Below, piece after piece: positions 22,806 through 33,471 of a stretch of 64,000 nt of DNA. The stretch's first letter is position 1, and every line of letters begins with the position of its first letter. A program made the translations under genes and the position numbers. The notes under the pieces were generated by a model. The model saw nothing but the letters and a program-made list of their open reading frames with translations. It was not told where the DNA came from and searched no databases. Origin of the DNA: Crotalaria pallida (lineage: Eukaryota > Streptophyta > Magnoliopsida > Fabales > Fabaceae); the NCBI GenBank assembly GCA_037953625.1, contig CM075649.1, positions 122,447,290 to 122,511,289 on the forward strand, given 5' to 3'.

Positions 22806-23706
22806 CAAGTTTCAGGACTGCAGTTTAAAAGATGTCAAAGATTAAAATAATGCTGAAACAATAATACATAAACAAAATAGGAGAATTTCAAATTAACAAC
22901 TAGAAGGATTATCACTTGTTTGACCCTATAAAATTGCCTATCCTAACACCAACTAAACATCAGAAGTGAACAACTCAAGCACAACGTATGAAACATAAAT
23001 AGAAAACTTCACATCGAAAAAAACCAGCATTAATATAATTACTTATTAAACGGTTTTTGATCTAAAAATTACAAGGTTCTCAATCTACAAATCACAGGGT
23101 TAATCATCAAGAGAAAAAGAATGATAGCTAAAAAAACTCAATTACAATCTATTTAGATACGTCATAAATTCACACCAAGTAAAGGCAACAAAATAGTGTA
23201 CAATTACTTAATGTGGTAGGCAATAAAAAAAAATGCTAATTAAACAGAGATTTTCACTATAAAGCAAGAAAATCAAACTTTTTCACCCTACACATAAAGA
23301 AGATCCTTGCATCAATAAACATATCAGCATGAATCCAACTATAAATATGTTGTTTTCAACACTTGCACATCCTAGCCTAATTAATTGACTACTAACATTT
23401 AGATCTAATTCTGACCGATGCTTTGGTTTAGATGCCAATACAAAATTATAAGAAAACAAACACAGACTGTGCCCATGTAACACACACCAAATAGATGAAC
23501 CACCAAATTTTTGTACCTTTAATACCTGCTCACAAACATATTCCCCTCCACCAATTTAAGCATCTACCGAATATCAATATTGTCTGAACTACATAATGTT
23601 TTCAATCACATTATAGGCGCATCGAATGAATATCAATAATGGTTGAACTGTATAATAATTTCAATAGTGTTCAAAACAATCTTAAGAAGGAATAAAAATA
23701 AAATAT
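22806..23706. other. AT-rich sequence, no gene recognised
   Basis: Open frames are short and without family resemblance. By position it could include decayed intron or upstream exon sequence of the AGO4-type relic, but nothing supports that directly. Confidence 0.4.
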
Positions 23707-24856
23707 TATTTATGAGAAACACAAGCAAAAATAACTCAGCTATGAAAATTCTTTCCTTTGATAGAAAAAGGAAGGGGATGACTAAGCTTATACCTTCTTT
23801 TATTACACTTTAGGTAAATAAAACTAGAGTTGCATCAAATGAGAAGAAAGAACAAAATCATAGGACAAGTATCCTCCTAGAATTAGCAAAGGATACAAAA
23901 AAAGAACCAAAGGAAGTATTTTCAAATCAACCTCCTATAATATTGTTAAGTAGAATTATCAAAGCATCCTCTACAGAAAATATTGTCAGCTCAAAACAGC
24001 TACCCAATGTTAAGTTATTTTTCTATTTCACTCATGAAAGTTCTTTCTCCAATAAATTCATAAAAAAAGAACACTGTAGCTTTTCTATTTCAATGTTTTT
24101 ATTTACTCACATTTCTGCTCCATATTAAAAGAAAAAGCACAAAGACCAAATAAAAACAAGTAAAGCAAATTAGAAACTTAAAAAATGCTTTAAGAACCTG
24201 AAAGCAAATTCGAAACGTAGAAGCATTTCTTCAAACAGGTTGTGTGGAAAGATTTAATACCTTAGAATGAATGGAGAGAACTGAGAATTTACAAGCTACT
24301 TTCTCACTCCTTGTTGTTGCTGCAAAATGAACAGAGATTAGGAATTAGGGATTTGCATAGATTTGAGTGATTAAGAGCAAATGAGACCAAGGATTCCATT
24401 ATTTGGGATTAGGGCTTGTCATTAGCGATTGAAGTCAGAAAAAGTGAGCTAGGAGTTTCGATTATGGATTCCATTCTAAGTAATTGAAATGAGAGAATGG
24501 AGATTACCATGGAGATTGAGCGCCTTATAGAGATTAGGATCAGAGTTGCTGCCTTCTTGATTTGGTGCTTCATTGATATGATATAGAAGACTACAGAAAT
24601 TTGTATGTTGTTTTTCCCTCTTGCTCTGCTTCTTTGATTGGCTCAGAAGATGTTCCTTAAGAATTTGATGTCGCAGCAAAAACCCTTTGGCATGTTGGAG
24701 AACAACACATTTGGATTACTTACTTATATATAGGTAAATGTCTATAGGGTTGGTGAAGATGACAGGCTGGTATACATTGTATCTTAACCAAATATGACTA
24801 AAATCATATTAAGGAAATTATACAAGAAATTATTCTTTTGCGAATTTTATTATGTA

Positions 24857-25052
24857 TCTCCGGTCATCTTTTTCGACGAAACTCCATTTTTCCGGCCAAT
24901 ATCTTTTATCTCCAACTCCACAAATCCCATCACACCACCTTCAGGACGCGGTGGAGAATGGTGGAGAGATTGGTAACAATTAATGGAAGTAAACTTGAGG
25001 GACCACTTTCAAACAAGTAAATAACTTAGGGGACCAAAGAAGCAGTTTTGCC
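24857..25052. mobile_element. Foldback MITE remnant (right part only)
   Basis: This matches the middle and right arm of the 19660-20003 MITE, ending GGGGACCAAAGAAGCAGTTTTGCC. The left arm is missing, so the sequence jumps from TTATTATGTA to TCTCCGGTCATC. Confidence 0.65.
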
Positions 25053-25267
25053 AAAAAAAAAATAAATCATTATCCTCAGTTTGTTGAAAAAAGTAGATAT
25101 AATTATACATAACCAAAATATTAAAATTTGAAATTAAATAGATTATTCAAGTTTTTCATGTTATCATTAATAACAAAATTATTTTTATGCTTGATGTGAG
25201 TATTTTTTTTCCACATTCAATATTTGCATTTTTTTTCACCATTAAATATCTTGCATAGAAGACCTTT

Positions 25268-25512
25268 TGAAACTTTTATTTTGTCCCTATTTATAAGACC
25301 CTATATCAATTTTTAATGACAATTAATTACTTCTTTCCACAAACATCTGATTTATTTAACACTTTTTATATTTCTAATACTATTAATAGGGATAGTTTTG
25401 AAAATACTTATCAAATGTTCACATTTTCAATACCATTAACTAAATTAACTAATTTTCTCAATGGATATGAAATATACCAAAAGGGTCTTATATATAGGGA
25501 CGGAGGGAGTAG
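25268..25512. mobile_element. Stowaway-type MITE, uninterrupted copy
   Basis: It has the same ends as at 20225-21664: GTCCCTATTTATAAGACCC at the left and GGGACGGAGGGAGTA at the right, about 245 bp, with no transposase. Confidence 0.65.
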
Positions 25513-25816
25513 TATGTATAGCCTATTTTGTTAGAAGATCATTTTGAATGCTATTATTTCTTTTGTATCTCAATGTTGTTTGTAGTCTCTCTTTGCCTCA
25601 TATTGTCAGTTTTGATGCTTTTAGGACGTTCTCTATATTTTCTCCTATATATGACATTGGTTTTCTATAAATTTAAAAGATACTATTGTGTTGGAGCTTG
25701 AGTTTCAAGGTGTGCAAAAAAGTTCACCATACTTAGGGTTTCAAACTTTTTTTTGCTCTAACTATTGTTTTCTTGGTTTTTCTTATCTCTATCCTATTTT
25801 AAACTTTCTGACATGA

Positions 25817-28800
25817 TGTAACACTTTGATTTAGTAACTTGAATATGTTTTTATTTAATAAAAATATGGGAAATTTTTTTCATTGATGACATGGACATGG
25901 AGCTATTTTCACAGAACAATTTAGTTTCAATACTTACATCACAAAATTTCAGCTGTCATGTCACACGTCATCCATCAAATTCGAAATTGAGATGTTACCA
26001 ACATCGCACTTTGAAACTCTTTATTTTCAATACCATAAAATATTTTCTTCATCCAAATAATCAACGGTTCATCAGGGTACGAGTTCTCAAAACATATTCA
26101 CATGATAAAAAAAGTTACATCGTGGTAGAGCAATACGATCTTAATAATCTATAGGAGGTAATATACATACTCAGACAACATGGATTAGATGTCTTAATCC
26201 ACTGATCTCCCTCTAACTACGGTTACTCCTCGACATCGGCATGAATTCATGGAACAGTGCCTATCTTTCTTCTACTTCGAGGCTCCTCCTCGAAGTTCTC
26301 TTTGTAAGCCATCACTTGCAAAATCGGCATAAGAAAATCTACTCACTCTGATACCTATGGACATCATCACCGAAGTCCACAGGGAAGAAGGGAAGACAAA
26401 GAGAGTGAGAAAACCGAACGAATTATCGTCGACGGGGTAGAATTACAGTAGGCAAAACATCAAGACATACAAACAATAATATCACAACAACATATAAGGT
26501 ATGCAATGCATTTATATTATTACTATCATCTCTATTTCATAATTCTCAAACTTTCCATTCACTTTTCATCATATTTGCCATTAAACATCCTTTTCCTTGG
26601 CTTCGCCCATAGTATTCTCATCGCTTGGTCATTCTCATTCTCATCATCAATTTCCTTATCATTCTCAACTCCTAATTTATAAGTCTTTTCAACATTCTTA
26701 AACTTTTCTTATTAAGTTTTAGTGGATCGCATCCATCGATGATAGGGGACAAGAAAACATCATCGTGGACTTGGTTATCACACATACATCTCCTCCAATC
26801 CTCCCGAGCCTAAACGGAAGCAAACAGGAAGTACAGGAACCTTAACCCATGCAGGTCAAACAGCCAAGAACACAATGCTGTAACCACTCTCAACCTGGAA
26901 AGCACGTCACTACGACTGTGCACATCAGGGGGTGTCGTCTTGCACATGCTCGAACCTTACTCATCATTTAAATCCTAATCATCTCCACATCAGTGTTTTA
27001 TGAAGCATACCTTACTTAGCAAGGTCTTGACTTTTATTTTTCTCATGTATCTTCTTATTTTCACAATCTTTTATGTACAACTTTTAACCATAACTCTTTT
27101 TCTAGAATTTCATTATTCCTTTTAACACTGTTCCATTAATCAAGACGTAACAGACGTCTCTCAGCATATCAATCATAATCATCATCATATAAAATACTCA
27201 TCATGCATAAATAAATAAAGACAAATCATGTTATCATCAAGGCATATTCACATCAATAGCATCATACAATGATACGTGGTCCTAGTCTCTTCGTATACGT
27301 GGCCATACACACACAACAATTGTCACTATACTACTAACCCAGAGGCCACTAGGTTCTGATCTGTGAGATGATCAGGAACGTCTTCACATTTTACCTAAAT
27401 ACCACAGTGTCTTAGGGAATTCCCTCTCTCACCTCTAGTTCAGCGAATACTTGTCCGAAATTGTCGCGCGTCCTCCCAACTGTCAGCTGCTCCAATCTCC
27501 TGACTTATAAATCCCTTGTACTAATCAACAAGCACCAAAATCACATGTATATTCTAAATAACAGTCACACTTAGTATCAAAATGTTTTTTTTTTAAAACT
27601 CATTTCACTTCTTATCGGGTAACGTAAAACGTTGTTGCTTTCTTAAATCAAATCCAACTTTTACCACACTTTAAACACTTCAAAACCATTATAAATAAAT
27701 CAAGAAAATAATTTATCTAATGGGTTCGGTGGCTGGTCCTTTCTGGACAGCAGTTCCCTAACGCCCGAAAACACTGAAAAACTTGACTCTTTCCAATCCA
27801 ACCTCTTTCTAAATCAAGTACTATTGAAAACTCAAGCTTTAAATCATTTGAACACATTTTTAAAATTGAGAAACAAATTAAATCATTTCTGAACAGCAAT
27901 GAGATAAATCCAAAAAAAATCACTTTTTGCAAATCCGAAATCACCGTAAATTCACGCTTTAGTTCATACAATACTTTACTATAAAATAAACACTTAAACA
28001 ATTTATTTTTCAAACTTAACACATGAAACGGATCAAGGACAGCAACCAACAAGCTCACTACTTTCAAATTTAATAAAAAATAAACCACTCCAAAATCAAT
28101 TAACTTTCAAGAACTAATCACGCAATTCTTTAACTAATCAAACAACTCATTTTCTTTCATTTCCTTTAACATGCCAAATAATCCAATGCAAGTAAACACA
28201 TAGTCAAGTAATTAGCACACATCACATAATAAATCAATTCATATGTGACATATAGAACAAATTATCCTAACTTTAAACTAAACTCCTAAACCGAATCACA
28301 ACTATAAACGATTAACTTACAAATTTATTTTTACATACCCTAAACACGATTTTAGACAATACTCATTTAAGAACACCAAGATATCACAATCATCACATAA
28401 GGTTCAGCCAAGGCATGAAAAATGCACAAAGGTTCATTCTTATCAAAAAGTGTCAAAAGGAGTGTTTAACCGAATACGGGGCGAAAGATAGAAATCGAAA
28501 ACCATAACAAATCAAAAGGTTTCAGTTTCAAAATTTGAATAACATTAAAAAATATATCCAAGTTCAACATATAAAATTTTCAAGTCATTCAGACATTCCG
28601 AACTTAGGTTTTCATTCAGATTTTATATCAAAATCAAAACAGTACTGTTGCTGACCTGAGGCTAAACGCAATTATTAAAAATAGAAAATAAATTCCGAAT
28701 TGCATGAAATTTGGTACAGAACTTCCTCACACATCCATGAACATCTAATAAAAATTTCAAGTTATTTGGAGCTGTATAAGTCAATTTTTTCAATTAAATT

Positions 28801-30884
28801 TCCATCAAATTCTGTAGAAACAGAATTGAGATGCTCACTGTTTGGACTTGTTAAAAATATCAAACCAACTTCAAATCACCTCAAATTTTACAGAGAGTCA
28901 CAAGACATAGGTAAGAGAGTACCATAAAAATTTCAAGCCATTTAGAGCAGTTTAAGTTTAAAATATTTGTTCACGTTTAACCTGAAAAACGCCTTTTTCC
29001 GAAATCATTTTCACAAAGTTAATTCTTGTAAAAATGGTAAACCACTTCCAAAAATCACACAAAATTTCAGAGAGATTCCTATTAACCTAATTAAATCATT
29101 GGATAAGTCTCAAAGCCATTGGACTTGTGCAAGTCTCTTTTATTCAAATCCCTTGCAACCAAAAACATAGATTTTCACAAACTACCCTTAATAAATAAAA
29201 TTCATTTAAAATATCAAAACAAGTCCTAACCAATTCAAACTTTCCAGAACACACTCAAATACAATAAAGAAAAACATACTAAATTTCTAGGACAATACAA
29301 TTAGTAGAACTATTATTTACCAAGACCCCCCTGCAAGGGAATCACTCATGACTTAAAATTTCGGTATTGAGTCACATGAATATTTTCTATATCATTTCTC
29401 AACAAACAGCCCCAATGTGATTCTAATCATACTACATACACATAATATCACATAAGAAATCACAATATGCATAAAATTAATTTCTATAAATGAGATGAGA
29501 GTTTGGACATCATAGTTATTGTTTTATAAAAATCGCTTTTCAATCACAAAATTTAATCCACAAACTTCACAATCATCATACAACTCAAAGACATAAAGTC
29601 CTATCATAACAAATCACTTGTCTAGTCTTAAAGTGTTAAAAAAAATACTTGGACAACATACTCATTTTTCCCAAGGCCACAAAATTTCTTCCAATTAATC
29701 CCATTAACCCCTAACTTCTTAAAAATCACTTTTACTCACTAAAACACTTTGTTAATCAATTTTTTTCGCAATAAACCAAATGTGGACATCAACTATTTCA
29801 ATTCTTTAAAAATCACTTTTTGAGCATAAGATTAATTCAAAGCTTTATAGCTTTTTCATATCTCATAAATACAGAGTTTTGCCAAAGCAAATCATTTTCC
29901 TTAACATTCAATTCAGTTCCTTCTCCTAAAATACCTAGGCAAACTCAAAAATTTACTTTATTATTTTAACTATAAAAATCAAAACTCAAAGATCAAAGTT
30001 CAAATCATTTCTATTCCCTTCCCATTCGGCCCAATCATAAATAAAATAAGGGGAAAATATTTTCAACTCAAAAACTTATATTTATCAAATAATATTTTCA
30101 TAACAATCATAGATCTACACATGCATGTAACAAAAAAACTTTTAAATCACATAAAGGAGATAACATCAAACATGCAATTTGGTTTCTTCTAATAAAACGC
30201 ATAAACATCTTCAAATATCACTTTTATCATTTTAAACAATAACAAAAATCAAAGTTTAAAAATTAAAGTTCAAATATTTCCTCTTTCCTCTTCCATTCGG
30301 TACAACACAATAACATAGGGAGAAAATATTTTTCAATTAAAAACTCATTTTAATCACATATTAATATCTCCATAAAACTCAAGGATCTTAACATGCATCA
30401 TGAAAATAAATTGTAAATCAACATCAAAGAGCTTAATATCAACATGCATCAAGAAAATCATTATTTATTTTTTATTAACAAATAAAGGCTTAAAACTAAA
30501 TCATGCAAGTACTCATAATAATATTTATTCATAAACTACAACATAAAAATTAAAATAAAATGATGTAAAATAATTAAATAAGATGAGATATACCTAAAAG
30601 AAAATGCAAGATCCCCTCTCCTTCTGCTTTCTTTGCTTCGGTCTCTCCATCTCTCTTTTGGGGTTATTTTTCTAATTTGTTTTGTTAAGTGGAATTAGAA
30701 TGATGAAGTAGAAGAAGATGGAAGGGAGTATGTGTGTGTGTGTGATGGGAAGGAAATATGCTCTCCCTCTCTTACCACCTCCCTCACGGTTCTCTTCAAT
30801 AGTAAGTGGGGTGGGACTTTTTCATTTTCTTATTTTAAGTAGATTAGTCTAGAGTAGGTTAAGTAGGTGGGTGTATGGGAAAGT
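25817..30884 (-). mobile_element. Diverged giant LTR, related to the 3176-17455 family (main part)
   Basis: It starts TGTAACACTTTG. It shares ordered landmarks with the giant LTR: GTCGACGG.GT.GA.TTAC.GTAGGCAAA near 26426, the inverted repeat CGATGAT/ATCATCG at 26737-26765, the 'aaagcaaacaggaagtacaggaacctt' type segment near 26817, AAATCCCTTGTACTAATC near 27505, then long A/C-rich stretches. It is strongly diverged and non-coding. It is broken at 30884 by the 30885-40263 element and resumes at 42294. Its terminal end is not in the window, because another LTR starts at 42426. Confidence 0.65.
30880..30884. repeat. Target-site duplication AAAGT (left copy)
   Basis: AAAGT stands at 30880-30884 before TGTAACATCC and at 40264-40268 after GTGTTACA. 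Confidence 0.9.
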
Positions 30885-31172
30885 TGTAACATCCTAAACT
30901 TTATTTATATTGTAATTTATGTTGCGATGGTCTTAGGGTAAAAGAAATGAGAGCATAAGTTAGAAACTTAGCCAAATTAGCATGCCATCGTAAGTTTAAA
31001 ACATAGGAACTTAGGAAATTAGAATAACAAGATTGGTAGCTTAAAACATAAATTCCACCGTTGGATGTGAAGTAGGATATGTGAGGAAGCTTGCCTTAAA
31101 ATTTGAGGAAGATCCAACGGGTAACGAAGAAGTTATGGCCATTCAAAGTCGGGGTGCTGCAAACTCTGCAAC

Positions 31173-31246
31173 TTAATCGATTAAGCTGCAGCTTAATCGA
31201 TTAAGCCCAGAAAATTGGAAAGTGCATAATCGATTAATAGTCGATT
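31173..31246. promoter_or_regulatory. Paired ATCGAT palindromes in the 5' LTR
   Basis: TTAATCGATTAA occurs twice with cores at 31176 and 31196, exactly 20 bp apart, separated by the palindrome GCTGCAGC. A third core lies at 31229 with a GTCGAT 11 bp on. In the 3' LTR the cores are at 38143, 38163, 38196 and 38207 (all ATCGAT). A role as protein binding sites is inference. Confidence 0.6.
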
Positions 31247-32156
31247 AGAGGCTGTAGATGCTGAAAAAAATAAAGGTGCGTCCACCTCTTAGTTCTTAGG
31301 AAATTCGAACTCTCTCTCTCCTAGGGCACCAAATCTTCCATTTTCATCAATCAATCCTCAAGAGGATCACTCCAAGTCCATCCCCAAGTCCTTCCTTGTT
31401 GCTCCAAGTAAGTGAATGTTGATTTTATTCTTCTCTTTCTCTCCCTAGAATTCAAATTTCTCTCTCCCTCTTCCTCCCTTGAAGCTTTAGTCAACAACCT
31501 TGAGGAACTTGATGGGGTCACGAATTTCCTCAAGATTCTTGGGCAAAGTTTAATATTTTGTTCCTTTATTTTATTGATTTTAGGTTCCTCCCTCTCTTTT
31601 GAATTGTGGCTCTTTCTCAAGTGAGCTCCAAGCACAAATTCTCTCTCTATCTCTAAGAGCTTGAGGTAAGGAGTGGGTTATAGTGAGTATTACCTTACTC
31701 TGGGGTTTAGTTTGCAATATGTATATAATGGGTACTAAGTGTTGTGTGTTAGTTTGGGTGGTTATACCATAGGGTAGTTATTAATTAGAGCTTATGACAT
31801 AGGGAAAATAATTAGATGATGATATGCTTCATTTTTAATATTGATATATAAACTTGTGATTTGGTGATGATTATAGTTTAAAGTGCTTATTTTGCTAAAT
31901 GAATGATAGATGATTTTATTTTAAAAAAACAAGGCAAAGAATGGAAATCAAGGATAATGGTGACGATATTAATAAAGTTGTTTAATAGATGCTAATTAAA
32001 TTATGAGATATGTTGTGATGAGTTGATGATGCAAATGTGTAATGTGGTGATTAATTTTGAGTAATTTACTTGATAAGAAGTTAAGTGGTTTTTCTGGAAA
32101 ATGTAATGGTTAATATGATTAAGAGGAAAGGTTATTATAGAAATGAAGATGAATTA

Positions 32157-32541
32157 TACCCGGACGCAGTAAGACGTGAGTGCACAGGGGTGCAGACGCA
32201 GTAGGTCGTGACCAGGGATGAAATGAAAGTGAAAATATATATACCCGGACGCAGTAAGACGTGAGTGCACAGGGGTGCAGACGCAGTAGGTCGTGACCAG
32301 GGATGAAATGAATATGAAATATATACCCGGACGCAGTAAGACGTGAGTGCACAAGGGTGCAGACGCTGTAGGTCGTGACCGGGGGAGAATGAAAACATAC
32401 CCGGACGCAGTAAGTCGTGACCAGCACATTAGTGCGGACGCAGTAGGTCGTGACCAGGGGAAAGAATGAAAATGAATTATACCCGAACGCAGTAAGACGT
32501 GAGTGCACAGGAGTGCAGATGCAGTAGGTCGTGACCAGGGA
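32157..32541. repeat. Tandem repeat array in the 5' LTR
   Basis: Five units of roughly 70-80 bp, each with ACCCGGACGCAGTAAG (one CCCGAACG), mostly CGTGAGTGCACAGG, and CAGTAGGTCGTGACC. Most units contain TGCAC-AGGG-GTGCA or the similar GCAC-ATTA-GTGC, small stem-loops with varying loops. The overlapping minus-strand frames (up to 174 codons) reflect the periodicity and are not genes. Confidence 0.85.
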
Positions 32542-32835
32542 TAGATTGAAAAGAATTATGAATATGATTAAAGTGTAAGGAATAAAAGACTTTATGAAAA
32601 TGATGTATAAGAATGAATAGGCAAGATTGACTTGAGAAACCAATGGAATACTTTGATAATGAATTGTGATTTCTTGAGTTTTATTATATTGTTATTGAAT
32701 TGTTAAATGTGTATGGCTTGGTATAGCATTATGTCGTAATTGGAAACTGCTTCCCCATTTTATGTGTAATACTCACTCCTTACTATTTCCACAGGTACCG
32801 AGGCTGAGTTTACACATGACCAGGCCGAGCAGGAG

Positions 32836-32858
32836 TACTCTCCCTCACAGGGAGAGTA
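32836..32858 (+). other. Perfect hairpin in the LTR
   Basis: Arms TACTCTCCCT and AGGGAGAGTA are separated by CAC. The same hairpin occurs at 39803-39825, where one arm base has changed to a G-T pair, and in the array LTRs at 45491, 52843 and 60204. Function unknown. Confidence 0.8.
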
Positions 32859-33298
32859 GGGTTGGGATTAGATGCATTCTTTTGACCTAAGCCTCTATAT
32901 TATTTGATGTATATGTGCTGTATATGCTCTTTTGTGAGAGGCTTAGGATAGTTTCTTTGGTGCATTTGCTTATGATTCATTTTTGGGCATAGTTGCGGAT
33001 ATGGTCTCTTGTTTTGCATACTTAGCACTGTTGCTGGCACTCTGACACACTGACGTTGATGTTTTACACTTGAGCCCATGGGGAAACTATGTGATGCACT
33101 TATCTATATTTGAGCCCTGCTGGCTACTGTTGATATTAAATAAATGTGTTTATCAGGTTGAAGATTTTGAAATGTCTGAAAAACAGACGAAACTCCGTCC
33201 GTTTGACGGTTGATTTTCATGAATTAAAAATGAATTTTTAAATCCGTATTTTTGATATAAAGGAAATTAAGGGTAAATATTATAGGGTGTTACATTTA

Positions 33299-33310
33299 TG
33301 GTATCAGAGC
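33299..33310 (+). promoter_or_regulatory. Primer binding site (initiator-Met tRNA type)
   Basis: TGGTATCAGAGC begins four bases after the 5' LTR end and primes minus-strand DNA synthesis. Confidence 0.92.
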
Positions 33311-33471
33311 AGTTTCCCTCGGCCATTGGAGTTATGAACTACTCCAGTGATTACTCACCAAGCGAGTAATCGATAATTATAGTTTAAAGTCTAGAATATA
33401 TTGATAGGATGTTTATACTACTAATCATGCTATTAAGCATTAACTGTCGGCCTTATGCATGATTAAACAGA

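Larger units (their letters stand above)
23707..25816. repeat. Segmental duplication, copy 2
   Basis: Partner of 17944-21968. It lacks the left arm of the foldback MITE and the Tat-like block. It ends abruptly at 25816, where the LTR starting TGTAACACTTTG begins, while copy 1 continues unchanged to about 21968. Confidence 0.8.
30885..33294 (+). repeat. 5' LTR of the 30885-40263 chromovirus
   Basis: 2410 bp, TGTAACATCC...GGGTGTTACA. It contains paired TTAATCGATTAA palindromes (cores at 31176 and 31196), a pyrimidine-rich stretch near 31308, a tandem hairpin-bearing repeat (32157-32541), an acceptor-like TTTCCACAG/GTACCGAG junction at 32794, and a perfect 10-bp stem hairpin at 32836-32858. Confidence 0.93.

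Noticed and set aside
32157..32541. CRISPR-like spaced repeats
   Set aside because: Units are direct tandem repeats without unique spacers, inside an LTR of a plant retrotransposon.
32119..32643. Overlapping minus-strand open frames up to 174 codons in both chromovirus LTRs (also 39086-39610)
   Set aside because: They follow the tandem repeat in all three frames, have repetitive composition and lie antisense to the element. They are a by-product of the periodic sequence.
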